A DNA stretch of 20,118 bases from Candidatus Omnitrophota bacterium. GTDB lineage: Bacteria > Hinthialibacterota > Hinthialibacteria > OLB16. The stretch lies in assembly GCA_020632575.1 (NCBI GenBank), contig JACKFH010000049.1:1-20118 (forward strand), read 5' to 3'. Positions 1-7,976 of the stretch are shown one piece after another. A model generated the notes under the pieces. The model saw nothing but the letters and a program-made list of their open reading frames with translations, ran no database searches and had not been told where the DNA came from. Position 1 is the stretch's first letter. The number at the start of each line of letters is the position of its first letter. The position numbers and the translations under genes are program-made.

Positions 1-2565
1 CTTGCCGCCTGGGTGAAAATGAGGGCGCCATGGCCGGAGGAATCGGGTCAGGCTCAAACGGCAAAGAGCGATGAACCATTCAGCCAAGAATTAAAACGCC
101 GGGCCCAGCGCTGGTCCTTCCAACCCCTTCGACCGGTCCAAGTCCCCGAGGTGAAAGAAAAGGATTGGATCAGAAATCCCATCGATGCCTTCATCCTCTC
201 CCACCATGAACAGGAGTCCATTCCACATGCGGCGGCAGCGAATCCAAGAACCTTGATTCGTCGTCTTTATTACGATTTGATCGGTCTTCCTCCAACTCCT
301 GAAGAGATCGAATCTTTCCTGTCGTCCGAAGATGAGGATGCTTACACACGACTTGTGGGTCGACTCCTGGCTTCACCGCATTATGGCGAACGCTGGGGAA
401 GGCATTGGCTCGACCTCGTCCGTTACGCCGAGACCGATGGACACGAGTTCGACCAGGACAAACCGAATGCGTGGCGTTACCGGGATTATGTGACTGACGC
501 GCTCAACGCCGACCTTCCCTACGATCAATTTGTTCTCGAACACCTTGCGGGGGATCTCCTTGAGAATCCGCGCGTGAGTCCGGATGGAAAAATGAACCTC
601 TCCGAGGTTGCCACCGGTTTCTATTGGCTCGGCGAAATTGTGAATAGCCCCGTCGATCCGATCCAGGCCCACAACGATCGCATCGACAACCAGATCGATG
701 TCATCGGCAAAGCGTTTCTTGGGCTGACCGTCAGCTGCGCCCGTTGCCACGATCACAAATTCGATCCCATTTCCACTCGCGACTACTATGCCCTCTCCGG
801 GTTCCTCCACAGTTCGCGCCCGCGTCAGGCGGCCATCGAATCGGATAAAATCGATCATCGATATCGCGAAGCCGCGGAACGCATGGAGGAGATCGACCGG
901 GAAATAGAAAACATTCTGGCCTCCGCTCTGAGCGCGGTTCGGGGCGAAGAACCAACGACCATCCGCCATCAGGGTTTGCGGGATTATTATCTCTATGAGG
1001 ATTTCCTTAATGGCGCGAGTCTTGAGTGGACAGTGACCGGCAATGCATTCGATACCGGCGCTCACAATCGCCCAGTTCCCCGTGTGCGAACTTTACTCGG
1101 AAAACCTTTCGGACTGGATTCAAGCCAGGGTTATCTAAACAGCGGCTGGGTCTCCGATCGGGCCATGGGGATCGCTCTTTCTCCCATCCATTGGTCCCGC
1201 AAGCGATTCGTACATATTCGGATGGCTGGGCGGGGGAAGGTCAATGTGGTTTCCGATGAATACCGTGCTCGAGTTGCGGTCTCTTCAACCACTCAAGAAT
1301 TCAAATGGCATAAGGTCGATATCCAGATGTATGTCGACAAACGGAACTACATCGAGATTGTGGATGACGATCCGAACGCGAATCTGATTGTCGACCAAAT
1401 CTGGTTCTCCGACCGAAGCGAACCTCCCAGCTTTGCCACCTCAGAATGCACGATCGATGGACCGACCGGCGAGGCCCTTTTGTCTTCCATTCCGGAGACC
1501 GCGCGGGAGAGAGTTCGCGAACTTAAAAATGAGCGAGAGCTTTTGGAAGGTCGGATTCAGACTCTTCCGTTTGCTTTGGCAACCACCGAAAATGTTCCAC
1601 AGGACATCCCGCTTCACATTCGGGGGAGCCACAAGAATTTGGGGGACGTTATCCCCCGCCGGTTTCTGGAGGTTTATTCAGGAACTGACTCAATGCCGAT
1701 CGAGCACGGAAGTGGAAGACTTGAAATGGCTCGAGAACTCATTCGATCGACATCCCCTCTCCTCGCGAGGGTGCGAGTCAACCGCATTTGGCAAGAACAT
1801 TTTGGACGAGGCATCGTGGCCACACCCGACGATTTCGGACACATGGGAGAGGATCCGACACATCCCGATCTGTTGGAGTATCTGGCTGAGAAATTCATTG
1901 AGTCGGGATGGTCGGAGAAGGCAATCCACCGTTTGATCCTCACCTCGAACGCCTACCGAATGTCCAGTCAAGGATCCCCGATCGGAGATGAGAAGGATCC
2001 GACGAACCAATGGATTCACCGAATACCAGTGAAACGACTCGAGGCCGAGCTGGTCCGCGATGCGATTCTCGCGGTCTCCGGGCAACTCGATCGAAGTGTC
2101 GGGGGTCCCAGTGTCAAACCCTTCCTGACCCCTTTTATGGACGGTCGCGGTCGACCCGCCGAATCGGGTCCTCTCGATGGCGATGGAAGACGCAGTCTGT
2201 ACATCAATATCCGGAGAAACTTTCTCTCCCCAATGTTTCTCGCCTTCGATTTTCCCTCGCCCAACTCGACCATTGGCAAACGCGGAGTCTCGAATGTTCC
2301 GGCACAGGCCCTGACTCTCCTGAACAACGAGTTTGTAGTCGAGCAAGCCGCGAAATGGTCCGAACGGCCTGGCCTCCAGAGCGACAGGGATCCGGAGAGT
2401 AAGATTCGATCGATGTACCTTCAGGCCCTTGGTCGAGAACCCGAAAAGAGGGAAACGGAACTCGCCCTCGGTTTTCTGGAGGAGGATCCTCAATCCAAGG
2501 ATCAGGCCTGGGCGGACCTCGCCCATGTGATTTTTAATCTTTCCGAGTTCATCTTTGTCCGTTAG
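1..2565 (+). CDS. PSCyt2-PSD1 (DUF1549/DUF1553) secreted protein, 5'-truncated by window edge
   Basis: The reading frame is open from the first base. The codons before the first possible start (GTG at 13) read LAAW, and the stretch LAAWVKMRAPWP resembles the end of the PSCyt1 cytochrome-like domain, so the true start and probably PSCyt1 lie outside the window. PSCyt2 (DUF1549) covers about codons 50-265, with the family's haem-c-like CARCHDHKFDP motif at 736-768. A variable segment of about codons 330-475 looks like a beta-sandwich or carbohydrate-binding insertion. PSD1 (DUF1553) covers about codons 565-830, with RVRVNRIWQEHFGRGIV and VPAQALTLLNNEF. These proteins are typical of Planctomycetes and related phyla, are thought to be exported, and have no settled biochemical role; a link to polysaccharide use is often inferred. 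The DUF1501 gene begins 12 bp after the stop, so the two are very likely co-transcribed. Confidence 0.93.
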   Translation, partial: LAAWVKMRAPWPEESGQAQTAKSDEPFSQELKRRAQRWSFQPLRPVQVPEVKEKDWIRNPIDAFILSHHEQESIPHAAAANPRTLIRRLYYDLIGLPPTPEEIESFLSSEDEDAYTRLVGRLLASPHYGERWGRHWLDLVRYAETDGHEFDQDKPNAWRYRDYVTDALNADLPYDQFVLEHLAGDLLENPRVSPDGKMNLSEVATGFYWLGEIVNSPVDPIQAHNDRIDNQIDVIGKAFLGLTVSCARCHDHKFDPISTRDYYALSGFLHSSRPRQAAIESDKIDHRYREAAERMEEIDREIENILASALSAVRGEEPTTIRHQGLRDYYLYEDFLNGASLEWTVTGNAFDTGAHNRPVPRVRTLLGKPFGLDSSQGYLNSGWVSDRAMGIALSPIHWSRKRFVHIRMAGRGKVNVVSDEYRARVAVSSTTQEFKWHKVDIQMYVDKRNYIEIVDDDPNANLIVDQIWFSDRSEPPSFATSECTIDGPTGEALLSSIPETARERVRELKNERELLEGRIQTLPFALATTENVPQDIPLHIRGSHKNLGDVIPRRFLEVYSGTDSMPIEHGSGRLEMARELIRSTSPLLARVRVNRIWQEHFGRGIVATPDDFGHMGEDPTHPDLLEYLAEKFIESGWSEKAIHRLILTSNAYRMSSQGSPIGDEKDPTNQWIHRIPVKRLEAELVRDAILAVSGQLDRSVGGPSVKPFLTPFMDGRGRPAESGPLDGDGRRSLYINIRRNFLSPMFLAFDFPSPNSTIGKRGVSNVPAQALTLLNNEFVVEQAAKWSERPGLQSDRDPESKIRSMYLQALGREPEKRETELALGFLEEDPQSKDQAWADLAHVIFNLSEFIFVR

Positions 2566-2577
2566 TCTTAGTCGACC

Positions 2578-4005
2578 ATGACCCCGAATGACAAACCCAT
2601 CCATCGAGTCGTTCCCCTGTCGCGCCGCGCCATGCTGAGTGGGTGCGCTAATGGCTTCGGCGCCATGGCCCTTTCGGTCCTCGCTTCAGAGTGGGGCTGG
2701 ACTGCTCCGGCAAACCCGATGCAACCGAAATCCCCGCACTTCCCGGCCAAAGCCAGGAGCGTGATCTTCCTCTACATGGATGGCGGCCCCTCGCAAATCG
2801 ACACCTTCGATCCGAAACCCCGTCTCGAGAAAGAGGCGGGAGAGCCGATCAAAATGGATATCCCCAAAACGCAGTTCCAGAATGTCGGGAATGTGATGCC
2901 CTGCCCCTGGGGATGGAAACAGTGCGGCGAGAGTGGCGCCCCAGTCAGCGATCTATTCCCCCACACACGCGAGTTTGTCGATGAGATGGCGATCATCCGT
3001 TCGATGACCTCTGAGAGCTCCGAACACACCTCCGCCAATTACTTCCTGCACACCGGCTTCACCCGTCAGGGAAGGCCGGGAATGGGGAGCTGGGTCACTT
3101 ATGGTCTTGGAAGCGAGTCGGAAAACCTTCCCGGTTTTGTCGTTCTCGATGGGGGTCTCATCCCTCCGGGTGGGATGGATATTTTCAACAGTGGATTTTT
3201 GCCTGCGGCCTATCAGGCCACCCTCTTTCGGAGTGGCGAACACGCCATGGCGGACCTGGAAAGGCGGGAGCCGACTGAGGCGCTTCAACTCAAAAAGATG
3301 GACCTCCTCCGGAACCTCAACCAACAGTCCCTGGAGCGATTTGGCGAGGATGACCAGATCGAGGCGGCCATCGCCAATTACGAACTCGCGTTCAAAATGC
3401 AATCCGCCGTTCCCGAGTTGACCGACCTTTCGGGTGAGACCGACGCGACACGAAAACTTTATGGTCTTGATGAGGACATCACCTCCACCTTCGGAAGACA
3501 ATGTTTACTCGCGAGAAAACTGGTCGAGAAGGGAGTCCGATTTGTCGAGTGCCTTGCCCCCAAAGTCGAGGGGGTCAAGGACCGTTGGGACCAACACAAC
3601 AATCTGGAGAAAGAGCACGCACTCAACGCCCAAGCCACCGACAAGCCGATCGCGGGTCTCTTGGCCGACCTCAAAAGTCGGGGCCTGTTGGAGGAGACTC
3701 TCGTGATTTGGGGAGGCGAGTTCGGGAGGACTCCCATGGCCCAAGGGGCGAATGGGAGAGACCACAACCCCTACGGTTTCACCATGTGGATGGCGGGCGG
3801 CGGAGTCAAAGGGGGAACGGTCTACGGCGCCACCGACGATTACGGTTACTTTGTGGTTGATAAGAAAGTCGAAATCTACGACCTCCACGCCACCATGCTC
3901 CACCTACTCGGAATGGACCACAAACGCCTGACTTATCTCTTCAGCGGAAGAAACATGCGCCTGACCGATGTGCATGGCCGCGTGGTCGAAGACATCTTGG
4001 CGTAA
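2578..4005 (+). CDS. DUF1501 family protein with Tat signal
   Basis: This 475-residue protein belongs to the DUF1501 family, whose fold resembles alkaline phosphatases and sulfatases. The N-terminus has a twin-arginine signal (SRRAML at residues 15-20, then a weakly hydrophobic stretch to about residue 37), so it is probably folded before export to the periplasm. Family-typical segments include FLYMDGGPSQIDTFDPKP (about residues 64-81), RFVECL, WGGEFGRTPMAQG and, near the C-terminus, DLHATMLHLLGMDHKRLTY. The length is normal for the family. Its enzymatic activity is not established. The gene follows the PSCyt2/PSD1 gene by 12 bp; this pairing recurs in many genomes and implies a shared process. 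The downstream neighbour is convergent. Confidence 0.93.
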   Translation: MTPNDKPIHRVVPLSRRAMLSGCANGFGAMALSVLASEWGWTAPANPMQPKSPHFPAKARSVIFLYMDGGPSQIDTFDPKPRLEKEAGEPIKMDIPKTQFQNVGNVMPCPWGWKQCGESGAPVSDLFPHTREFVDEMAIIRSMTSESSEHTSANYFLHTGFTRQGRPGMGSWVTYGLGSESENLPGFVVLDGGLIPPGGMDIFNSGFLPAAYQATLFRSGEHAMADLERREPTEALQLKKMDLLRNLNQQSLERFGEDDQIEAAIANYELAFKMQSAVPELTDLSGETDATRKLYGLDEDITSTFGRQCLLARKLVEKGVRFVECLAPKVEGVKDRWDQHNNLEKEHALNAQATDKPIAGLLADLKSRGLLEETLVIWGGEFGRTPMAQGANGRDHNPYGFTMWMAGGGVKGGTVYGATDDYGYFVVDKKVEIYDLHATMLHLLGMDHKRLTYLFSGRNMRLTDVHGRVVEDILA

Positions 4006-4075
4006 GGGTTTTTCCGAATACAGGAGTTTTCCGAGTCGCCTTCCATCGTTTGAGGAAAAAAACTTGGCGTGAGGC
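4006..4075. other. short convergent intergenic gap
   Basis: This 70-bp gap separates the converging stops of the DUF1501 gene and the solute-binding lipoprotein gene. On the minus strand a run of seven T's lies about 15-20 bases past the lipoprotein stop, but the sequence before it pairs only weakly. A terminator is plausible for either gene but not demonstrable by eye. Confidence 0.4.
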
Positions 4076-5218
4076 TTATTTGGTTCCGTGTTCTCGAATG
4101 GCGTCATAACGGATCTGAATTCCCTTGAGGATTTCCAGACCGGACTGTCGGTTCTTGAAACCCTCGAGCAGGATCCTTCGTGTCTCCCGGATCGCATGGT
4201 CTCCGGGGGGATTGAGTTTGAACAAACCACCCTTTACCACCGAGGTTGATTCCTGGGTGGATGCATCGACATAGACCCCAAACGGAAGGTCGGCACCCCT
4301 CCACTCGGAGAGTCTCTTCGCGAGATTGACCGCCGTTTCATCCTCCGCGCTCGCCGAGTTCACGACCCAATGCCATTTTCGAGTGGGTTGAATGGGTTCG
4401 CGGATGCCATGCACCTCGAAAGAGGGCGGGGAAGCCGCTTTGATCTGAGAGGCCACCGAGGAGGTTTGGGTGTCATTCAGGATTTCTGCCTCACTCTCCC
4501 AGGCCAGGGCCATCGCCGCCTTTCCACGACCCAGTTCCTGAATCGCTTCGCGGGCGCTTAACCCCTTTTCGTGATCGAGGGCATAGTCTCCCTTACGATT
4601 GAGGTCGCCCATCCCCTCCACCGCGACACAAATCGTCTCCTCCTCCGGATGCGAAAAGGAGGTCGCCCCGCACAACGCGGACAGGAGGGAGATTGTTCGA
4701 AACATCCCATTCGAATCGCCCGGCAATGCGAAAAAGGCGGTTAACCCCTCGATTCGGTCTTTATGATCGACCGCACCCAACACCTCATCCCAAGTCTTCG
4801 GGATCGATTGCACCCCCGCCCGGGCCAGCAGCACCTTGTTCGCGTAGAGATAAAGATGCTCCTCGATCCAAGGGAAAGGCGTGCCGTCCTCAACCCTGTC
4901 TTCAGGGTAGAGCCCCACGGATACATCCCTTTCTCCGGGACCCCGAACGATCAGGTCACGGTCCCCAACCGCCTGCTTGGCCTCCCGGATAAGAGCATCT
5001 CGATTCTCGGGGGTCACCCAATCCGGAAGCGAGAGCGAGATGGGACCCATTGGGGAAGTCTCTGTCGGCTCTTCAATAATGGCGGGAGTCATGTCCTCGG
5101 AGGGCCGCGAAGATTCTCCGACCTCTTCCCGAGGAGTGGAGCATCCGACCAGACCGAGGGCCAAAAAGACTAGCACCAAACCGAAAGACTTCGTCGGATC
5201 CGATTCCCTCTTCAGCAT
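4076..5218 (-). CDS. extracellular solute-binding lipoprotein, orphan
   Basis: The 380-residue product starts with a lipoprotein signal: a hydrophobic stretch ending LGLVGC, with Cys26 as the lipidation site. Mature-part segments resemble family 1 ABC solute-binding proteins: LYLYANKVLLARAGV followed by PKTWDEVLG, and a later GKAAMALAWESEAEIL, which corresponds to the usual 'G-x-A-A-M' motif. The substrate cannot be told. The N-terminal lobe looks short compared with classical sugar-binding members. No ABC permease or ATPase for it lies nearby. Its ATG overlaps the stop of the upstream YihY-family gene by 7 bp (ATGCTGA), so translation is probably coupled. A non-transport role, such as a sensor or envelope partner of the membrane protein, is possible. 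Confidence 0.75.
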   Translation of the reverse strand: MLKRESDPTKSFGLVLVFLALGLVGCSTPREEVGESSRPSEDMTPAIIEEPTETSPMGPISLSLPDWVTPENRDALIREAKQAVGDRDLIVRGPGERDVSVGLYPEDRVEDGTPFPWIEEHLYLYANKVLLARAGVQSIPKTWDEVLGAVDHKDRIEGLTAFFALPGDSNGMFRTISLLSALCGATSFSHPEEETICVAVEGMGDLNRKGDYALDHEKGLSAREAIQELGRGKAAMALAWESEAEILNDTQTSSVASQIKAASPPSFEVHGIREPIQPTRKWHWVVNSASAEDETAVNLAKRLSEWRGADLPFGVYVDASTQESTSVVKGGLFKLNPPGDHAIRETRRILLEGFKNRQSGLEILKGIQIRYDAIREHGTK

Positions 5219-6822
5219 TCTTTGTCCCCCTCCTCCCCGGTCTCCCCTGAGCCACCACTGGCATCCTCCGAACTCTCCGCCTCCACAATCTGGGTCCGTT
5301 CGGGCGAATGGTCCTCGATGCTGGGTATGGGAGGTTTGGACGGAAGGCTCTGTTCCGTCCGTTCCAGGATTTTTTCAAGGGTCGGGAGGTTTTCCACATC
5401 CTGGTGATACCCGGTGACCCCCCGGGCTTGCAGGGCCGACTCCAACCATTCGGAGAGTCGAACCGAAATGTTTTCGTCCTGGAGGTCATAGGCCCGAACA
5501 ATATCCCTCCAAGTGATCCGATCGAGAGGGACCGCTGGGAGCCAGTTGCCATTGATGTCCTGTGCGATCAACCCCTTCTTCTGCATCTCCTCGAGCAGAG
5601 GTTTCACTCGGGCGTGGTTCAACCCGAGAGCCTCCGAAATCTGGTTGAGCGAAATCGGCCCTCTTCCCTGGCTAAAGTGTCTCCCCGTCTCATGCATGCC
5701 GCCCCATGAGTAGAGGAGGCGAACCTCGGGGGCGAGTTCCCAAGGGGAGGCCAGCTGATCCTCGGGTGGAAACTGAATGCACGCGGTCAGTTCCAGGCCG
5801 AGCAGAAGCAGCCACCAGGTGTAATAGGTCCAGAAAAGGACATACAAAATCAACGCCAGACTTCCATAGACGATTTGGTAATTGGAGGAAATGGTGACAT
5901 AGTGCGCGAACAACCGTTTGGCGATCTCCCAGCACAGCGCCACCACCAGCGCGCTGGTGGCCGCCGCCTTCATATCGACGGATTCGCTGGGGATGTGGAT
6001 ATACATCAGCCAAATGGCGACCCAAGTGATGCAAAACGGGAGGACCAACCAGAGCCAGCCATACAAAAAGCGCGCCCAGCTCAGATCCGCCACCAGCACA
6101 CGACGTTCGATGAACTGGTCGAGGAGCATCGGCCCCACCATCACGATCGGCAGGAAGGCCAAGAAGGTCCAGAAGGTGACAAACCGTTTGACAAAGGGTC
6201 TTCGCTTTTTGACCCTCCAGATCGTATTGAACGCGTCCTCGATCGAGTCGAATAGAAAGATGCCGGTGATAATCAAGGCGATCAAACCGATCGGCCCCAA
6301 CTTCTGAGCCTGTTCGACGAAAACCGTGATGTTCCGCTCGATCGTTTCCTCGAATTCGGCCAGTTTGAGTTCCGCCTCGGTTGGGGTGTGAGGGATCGCC
6401 CTTTCCATGGTTCCATCCGATGGGACGCTCGAGATTTCGAGCTCATCCGACGCATTCCCGATGTTCTGAAAAGGGATCAGGCTTTCGGGAGAGAGTGTCC
6501 CGGAGCCGTCCAAATCCGGTTTGTTCAGTTTGAACATGTCGAACTTGGTTCCCTGGGAGAAGGGAAAGAGGTACCTGACCGCCCAATCGTAAACCACCTT
6601 CTGCTCCTTCTCGAAAAAGGAGACATACAGAGAGAGCGAAATCGCGCTCACTGGGACCAGCGCGATCAACGAATAGTACGCGAGACTGCCGGCCAGGAAG
6701 AAAATGTGGTCCTCGGACTGGCGTTTGTAGAAACGTCCGAGGGCCTTGGCGATCGTAAAGCGGTAGTCCACAACTTTCTTCATGGAATCGCGATTGGGAA
6801 GGTGAGAGCCGATGCCGGCCAT
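5212..6822 (-). CDS. YihY/BrkB-family inner-membrane protein with wHTH-like C-terminal domain
   Basis: This 536-residue protein has the YihY/BrkB fold (once called RNase BN), with about six membrane helices. Family segments are FFLAGSLAYYSLIALVPV (about residues 41-58), GIFLFDSIEDAFNTIWRVKKRRPF (about 187-210) and YGSLALILYVLFWTYYTWWLLLLG. It is much longer than the usual 280-420 residues, for two reasons. An insertion after the first helix (about 90-160) carries an EF-hand-like DLDGSGTLSPES loop. The C-terminus has a winged-helix-like domain (ISLNQISEALGLNHARVKPLLEEM) followed by a Glu/Ser-rich tail. No clear ribosome-binding site precedes either the ATG at 6822 or the alternative at 6783, so the start is uncertain. 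The family's function is unsettled; envelope integrity and transport have been proposed. The gene is 18 bp after the NIL gene and overlaps the solute-binding gene. Confidence 0.88.
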   Translation of the reverse strand: MAGIGSHLPNRDSMKKVVDYRFTIAKALGRFYKRQSEDHIFFLAGSLAYYSLIALVPVSAISLSLYVSFFEKEQKVVYDWAVRYLFPFSQGTKFDMFKLNKPDLDGSGTLSPESLIPFQNIGNASDELEISSVPSDGTMERAIPHTPTEAELKLAEFEETIERNITVFVEQAQKLGPIGLIALIITGIFLFDSIEDAFNTIWRVKKRRPFVKRFVTFWTFLAFLPIVMVGPMLLDQFIERRVLVADLSWARFLYGWLWLVLPFCITWVAIWLMYIHIPSESVDMKAAATSALVVALCWEIAKRLFAHYVTISSNYQIVYGSLALILYVLFWTYYTWWLLLLGLELTACIQFPPEDQLASPWELAPEVRLLYSWGGMHETGRHFSQGRGPISLNQISEALGLNHARVKPLLEEMQKKGLIAQDINGNWLPAVPLDRITWRDIVRAYDLQDENISVRLSEWLESALQARGVTGYHQDVENLPTLEKILERTEQSLPSKPPIPSIEDHSPERTQIVEAESSEDASGGSGETGEEGDKEC

Positions 6823-6840
6823 GAGAGATCGATTGCTTTC

Positions 6841-7083
6841 CTATCCGCCGAGGATGTCGCCCGAGATCGGCTCGACCACCACGCCTTGGTTTTCGAACTC
6901 CGTGATGGCCTGATCCAGGTTTTCATCCTCCCCGGAGAGTTCCAGGACAATCTCGCCCACAGTCGAGGAGACTTTGGCCCGACGGATATTCGGGACCACA
7001 TCGAACCGTTTTGCCACGCTGAACAGGATGGGCTGGGTGATCAACTCCTCCGGGAAAGTGAGTTTGACTCGCTTTGTGCTCAT
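6841..7083 (-). CDS. stand-alone NIL-domain protein
   Basis: This 80-residue protein is a single NIL domain (PF09383), the ferredoxin-like ligand domain also found at the C-terminus of the methionine transporter ATPase MetN. Family features are KRVKLTFPEELITQPILF at the start, a central SSTVGEIVLELSGE strand and the conserved Glu/Gly-rich end. The frame is open further upstream to 7236, but the ATG at 7083 is chosen because it has an excellent Shine-Dalgarno (GGAGGGGAG) and starts exactly at the domain edge. In anaerobes and methanogens stand-alone NIL proteins sit in loci for methionine or homocysteine synthesis. The neighbouring E1-like gene, 80 bp upstream, fits a sulfur-metabolism role, but this is inference. 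Confidence 0.88.
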   Translation of the reverse strand: MSTKRVKLTFPEELITQPILFSVAKRFDVVPNIRRAKVSSTVGEIVLELSGEDENLDQAITEFENQGVVVEPISGDILGG

Positions 7084-7088
7084 GATGA

Positions 7089-7097
7089 CTCCCCTCC
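7089..7097 (-). promoter_or_regulatory. ribosome-binding site that fixes the NIL gene start
   Basis: On the minus strand GGAGGGGAG lies 5 bases before the ATG at 7083, an unusually strong Shine-Dalgarno. It argues against the 51-codon-longer open frame that begins inside the moeB-like gene. Confidence 0.75.
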
Positions 7098-7132
7098 GAA
7101 TCAGGTTCCCCTCCATTGACGAGCTATTGTCG

Positions 7133-7159
7133 GGCGGATTAGCGGGTGCGCAATCCGCC
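7133..7159. repeat. REP-like hairpin between moeB-like and NIL genes (family A, copy 1)
   Basis: An 8-bp perfect inverted repeat, GGCGGATT / AATCCGCC, encloses an 11-base loop (AGCGGGTGCGC). It starts 4 bp after the moeB-like stop, inside the presumed operon. A closely similar hairpin lies at 19820-19846. Such elements in operons often protect upstream mRNA from 3' exonucleases; here that is inference. Confidence 0.75.
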
Positions 7160-7163
7160 GCCC

Positions 7164-7976
7164 TCAAAGCTGACAAGGCGCCAGTTCCATATCGGTCAGC
7201 TCGGTGATCGTCGGATGCTCGCCGCAGATCGCGCAATCCGGATCCCTCGGGATCTTCACCTTTCGGAAATCCATCCCCAAAGCGTCGAAGATCAAGAGCC
7301 TCCCCACCAGGGGCTGACCGATCTCGGCTAGAATTTTAATCGCCTCAGTTGCCTGCAAAACCCCCAAAACTCCGGCGACCGCTCCAAGAATCCCAGCCTC
7401 CTGACAGGAGGGGACCATCCCTTCTGGCGGCGGGTCGGGGAAGAGGCATCGGTAACACGGTCCCTCGCCCGGTTGGATCACCAGAATCTGGCCATCGAAC
7501 CGAAAAATCCCCGCGTGAACCAGCGGCTTCTTCAGCATCACACAGGCATCGTTGATCAGATAACGCGCCGGAAAATTATCCGTCCCATCGAGGACGACAT
7601 CGTAGTCCTTTAAAATATCGAGCGCATTGTGCGACATCAGCCGCGTTTCGTGAGTGACAATCTCGACATCGGGATTCATCGCCGAGAGTTTGTTCTTCGC
7701 CGATTCAAGTTTGGGGATGCCGACATCGGGGGTGTGGTGCAGCACCTGACGCTGTAGGTTCGAGAGATCGACCACATCCATGTCGACCAACCCCAGTTTG
7801 CCGACACCCGCCGCGGCCAGATATTGAGCCGCCGGCGTGCCGAGTCCCCCGGCGCCGATGATGAGCGCGCTCGAGCTGAGCAGTTTCTTCTGACCGACCC
7901 CGCCCATCTCGGGCAGGATGATGTGCCGAGCATACCGCTCGATCTGGTCTTCTCTAAGTCCAAAGGGTGTGTTCAT
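7164..7976 (-). CDS. moeB: MoeB/ThiF-type E1-like adenylyltransferase
   Basis: The 270-residue product is a single-domain E1-like enzyme that would adenylate the C-terminal Gly-Gly of a small sulfur carrier (MoaD or ThiS type) using ATP. Visible features are the N-terminal RYARHIILPEMGGVGQKKL, the nucleotide loop GAGGLG (residues 41-46), NLQRQVL (73-79), DGTDNFPARYLIND (130-143) and two CxxC pairs for structural zinc (Cys174/177 and Cys248/251). There is no C-terminal rhodanese domain. The ATG at 7976 is preferred over the TTG at 7994 because it fits family N-termini, though its Shine-Dalgarno is weak. No moaD or thiS gene is in the window, so the carrier, and whether the pathway is molybdopterin, thiamin or homocysteine synthesis, is undecided. 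The adjoining NIL gene makes the last attractive. Confidence 0.88.
   Translation of the reverse strand: MNTPFGLREDQIERYARHIILPEMGGVGQKKLLSSSALIIGAGGLGTPAAQYLAAAGVGKLGLVDMDVVDLSNLQRQVLHHTPDVGIPKLESAKNKLSAMNPDVEIVTHETRLMSHNALDILKDYDVVLDGTDNFPARYLINDACVMLKKPLVHAGIFRFDGQILVIQPGEGPCYRCLFPDPPPEGMVPSCQEAGILGAVAGVLGVLQATEAIKILAEIGQPLVGRLLIFDALGMDFRKVKIPRDPDCAICGEHPTITELTDMELAPCQL

Noticed and set aside
1690..2604. 304-codon minus-strand open frame
   Set aside because: It lies fully opposite the PSD1 domain, which has strong family motifs; nothing recognisable in the antisense product.
4006..4075. Bidirectional terminator between convergent genes
   Set aside because: T-runs exist on both strands but no stable stem precedes them; kept only as a note on the gap.
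7084..7236. N-terminal extension of the NIL protein
   Set aside because: The extra 51 codons overlap the moeB-like gene and the hairpin, and the strong ribosome-binding site points to the ATG at 7083.
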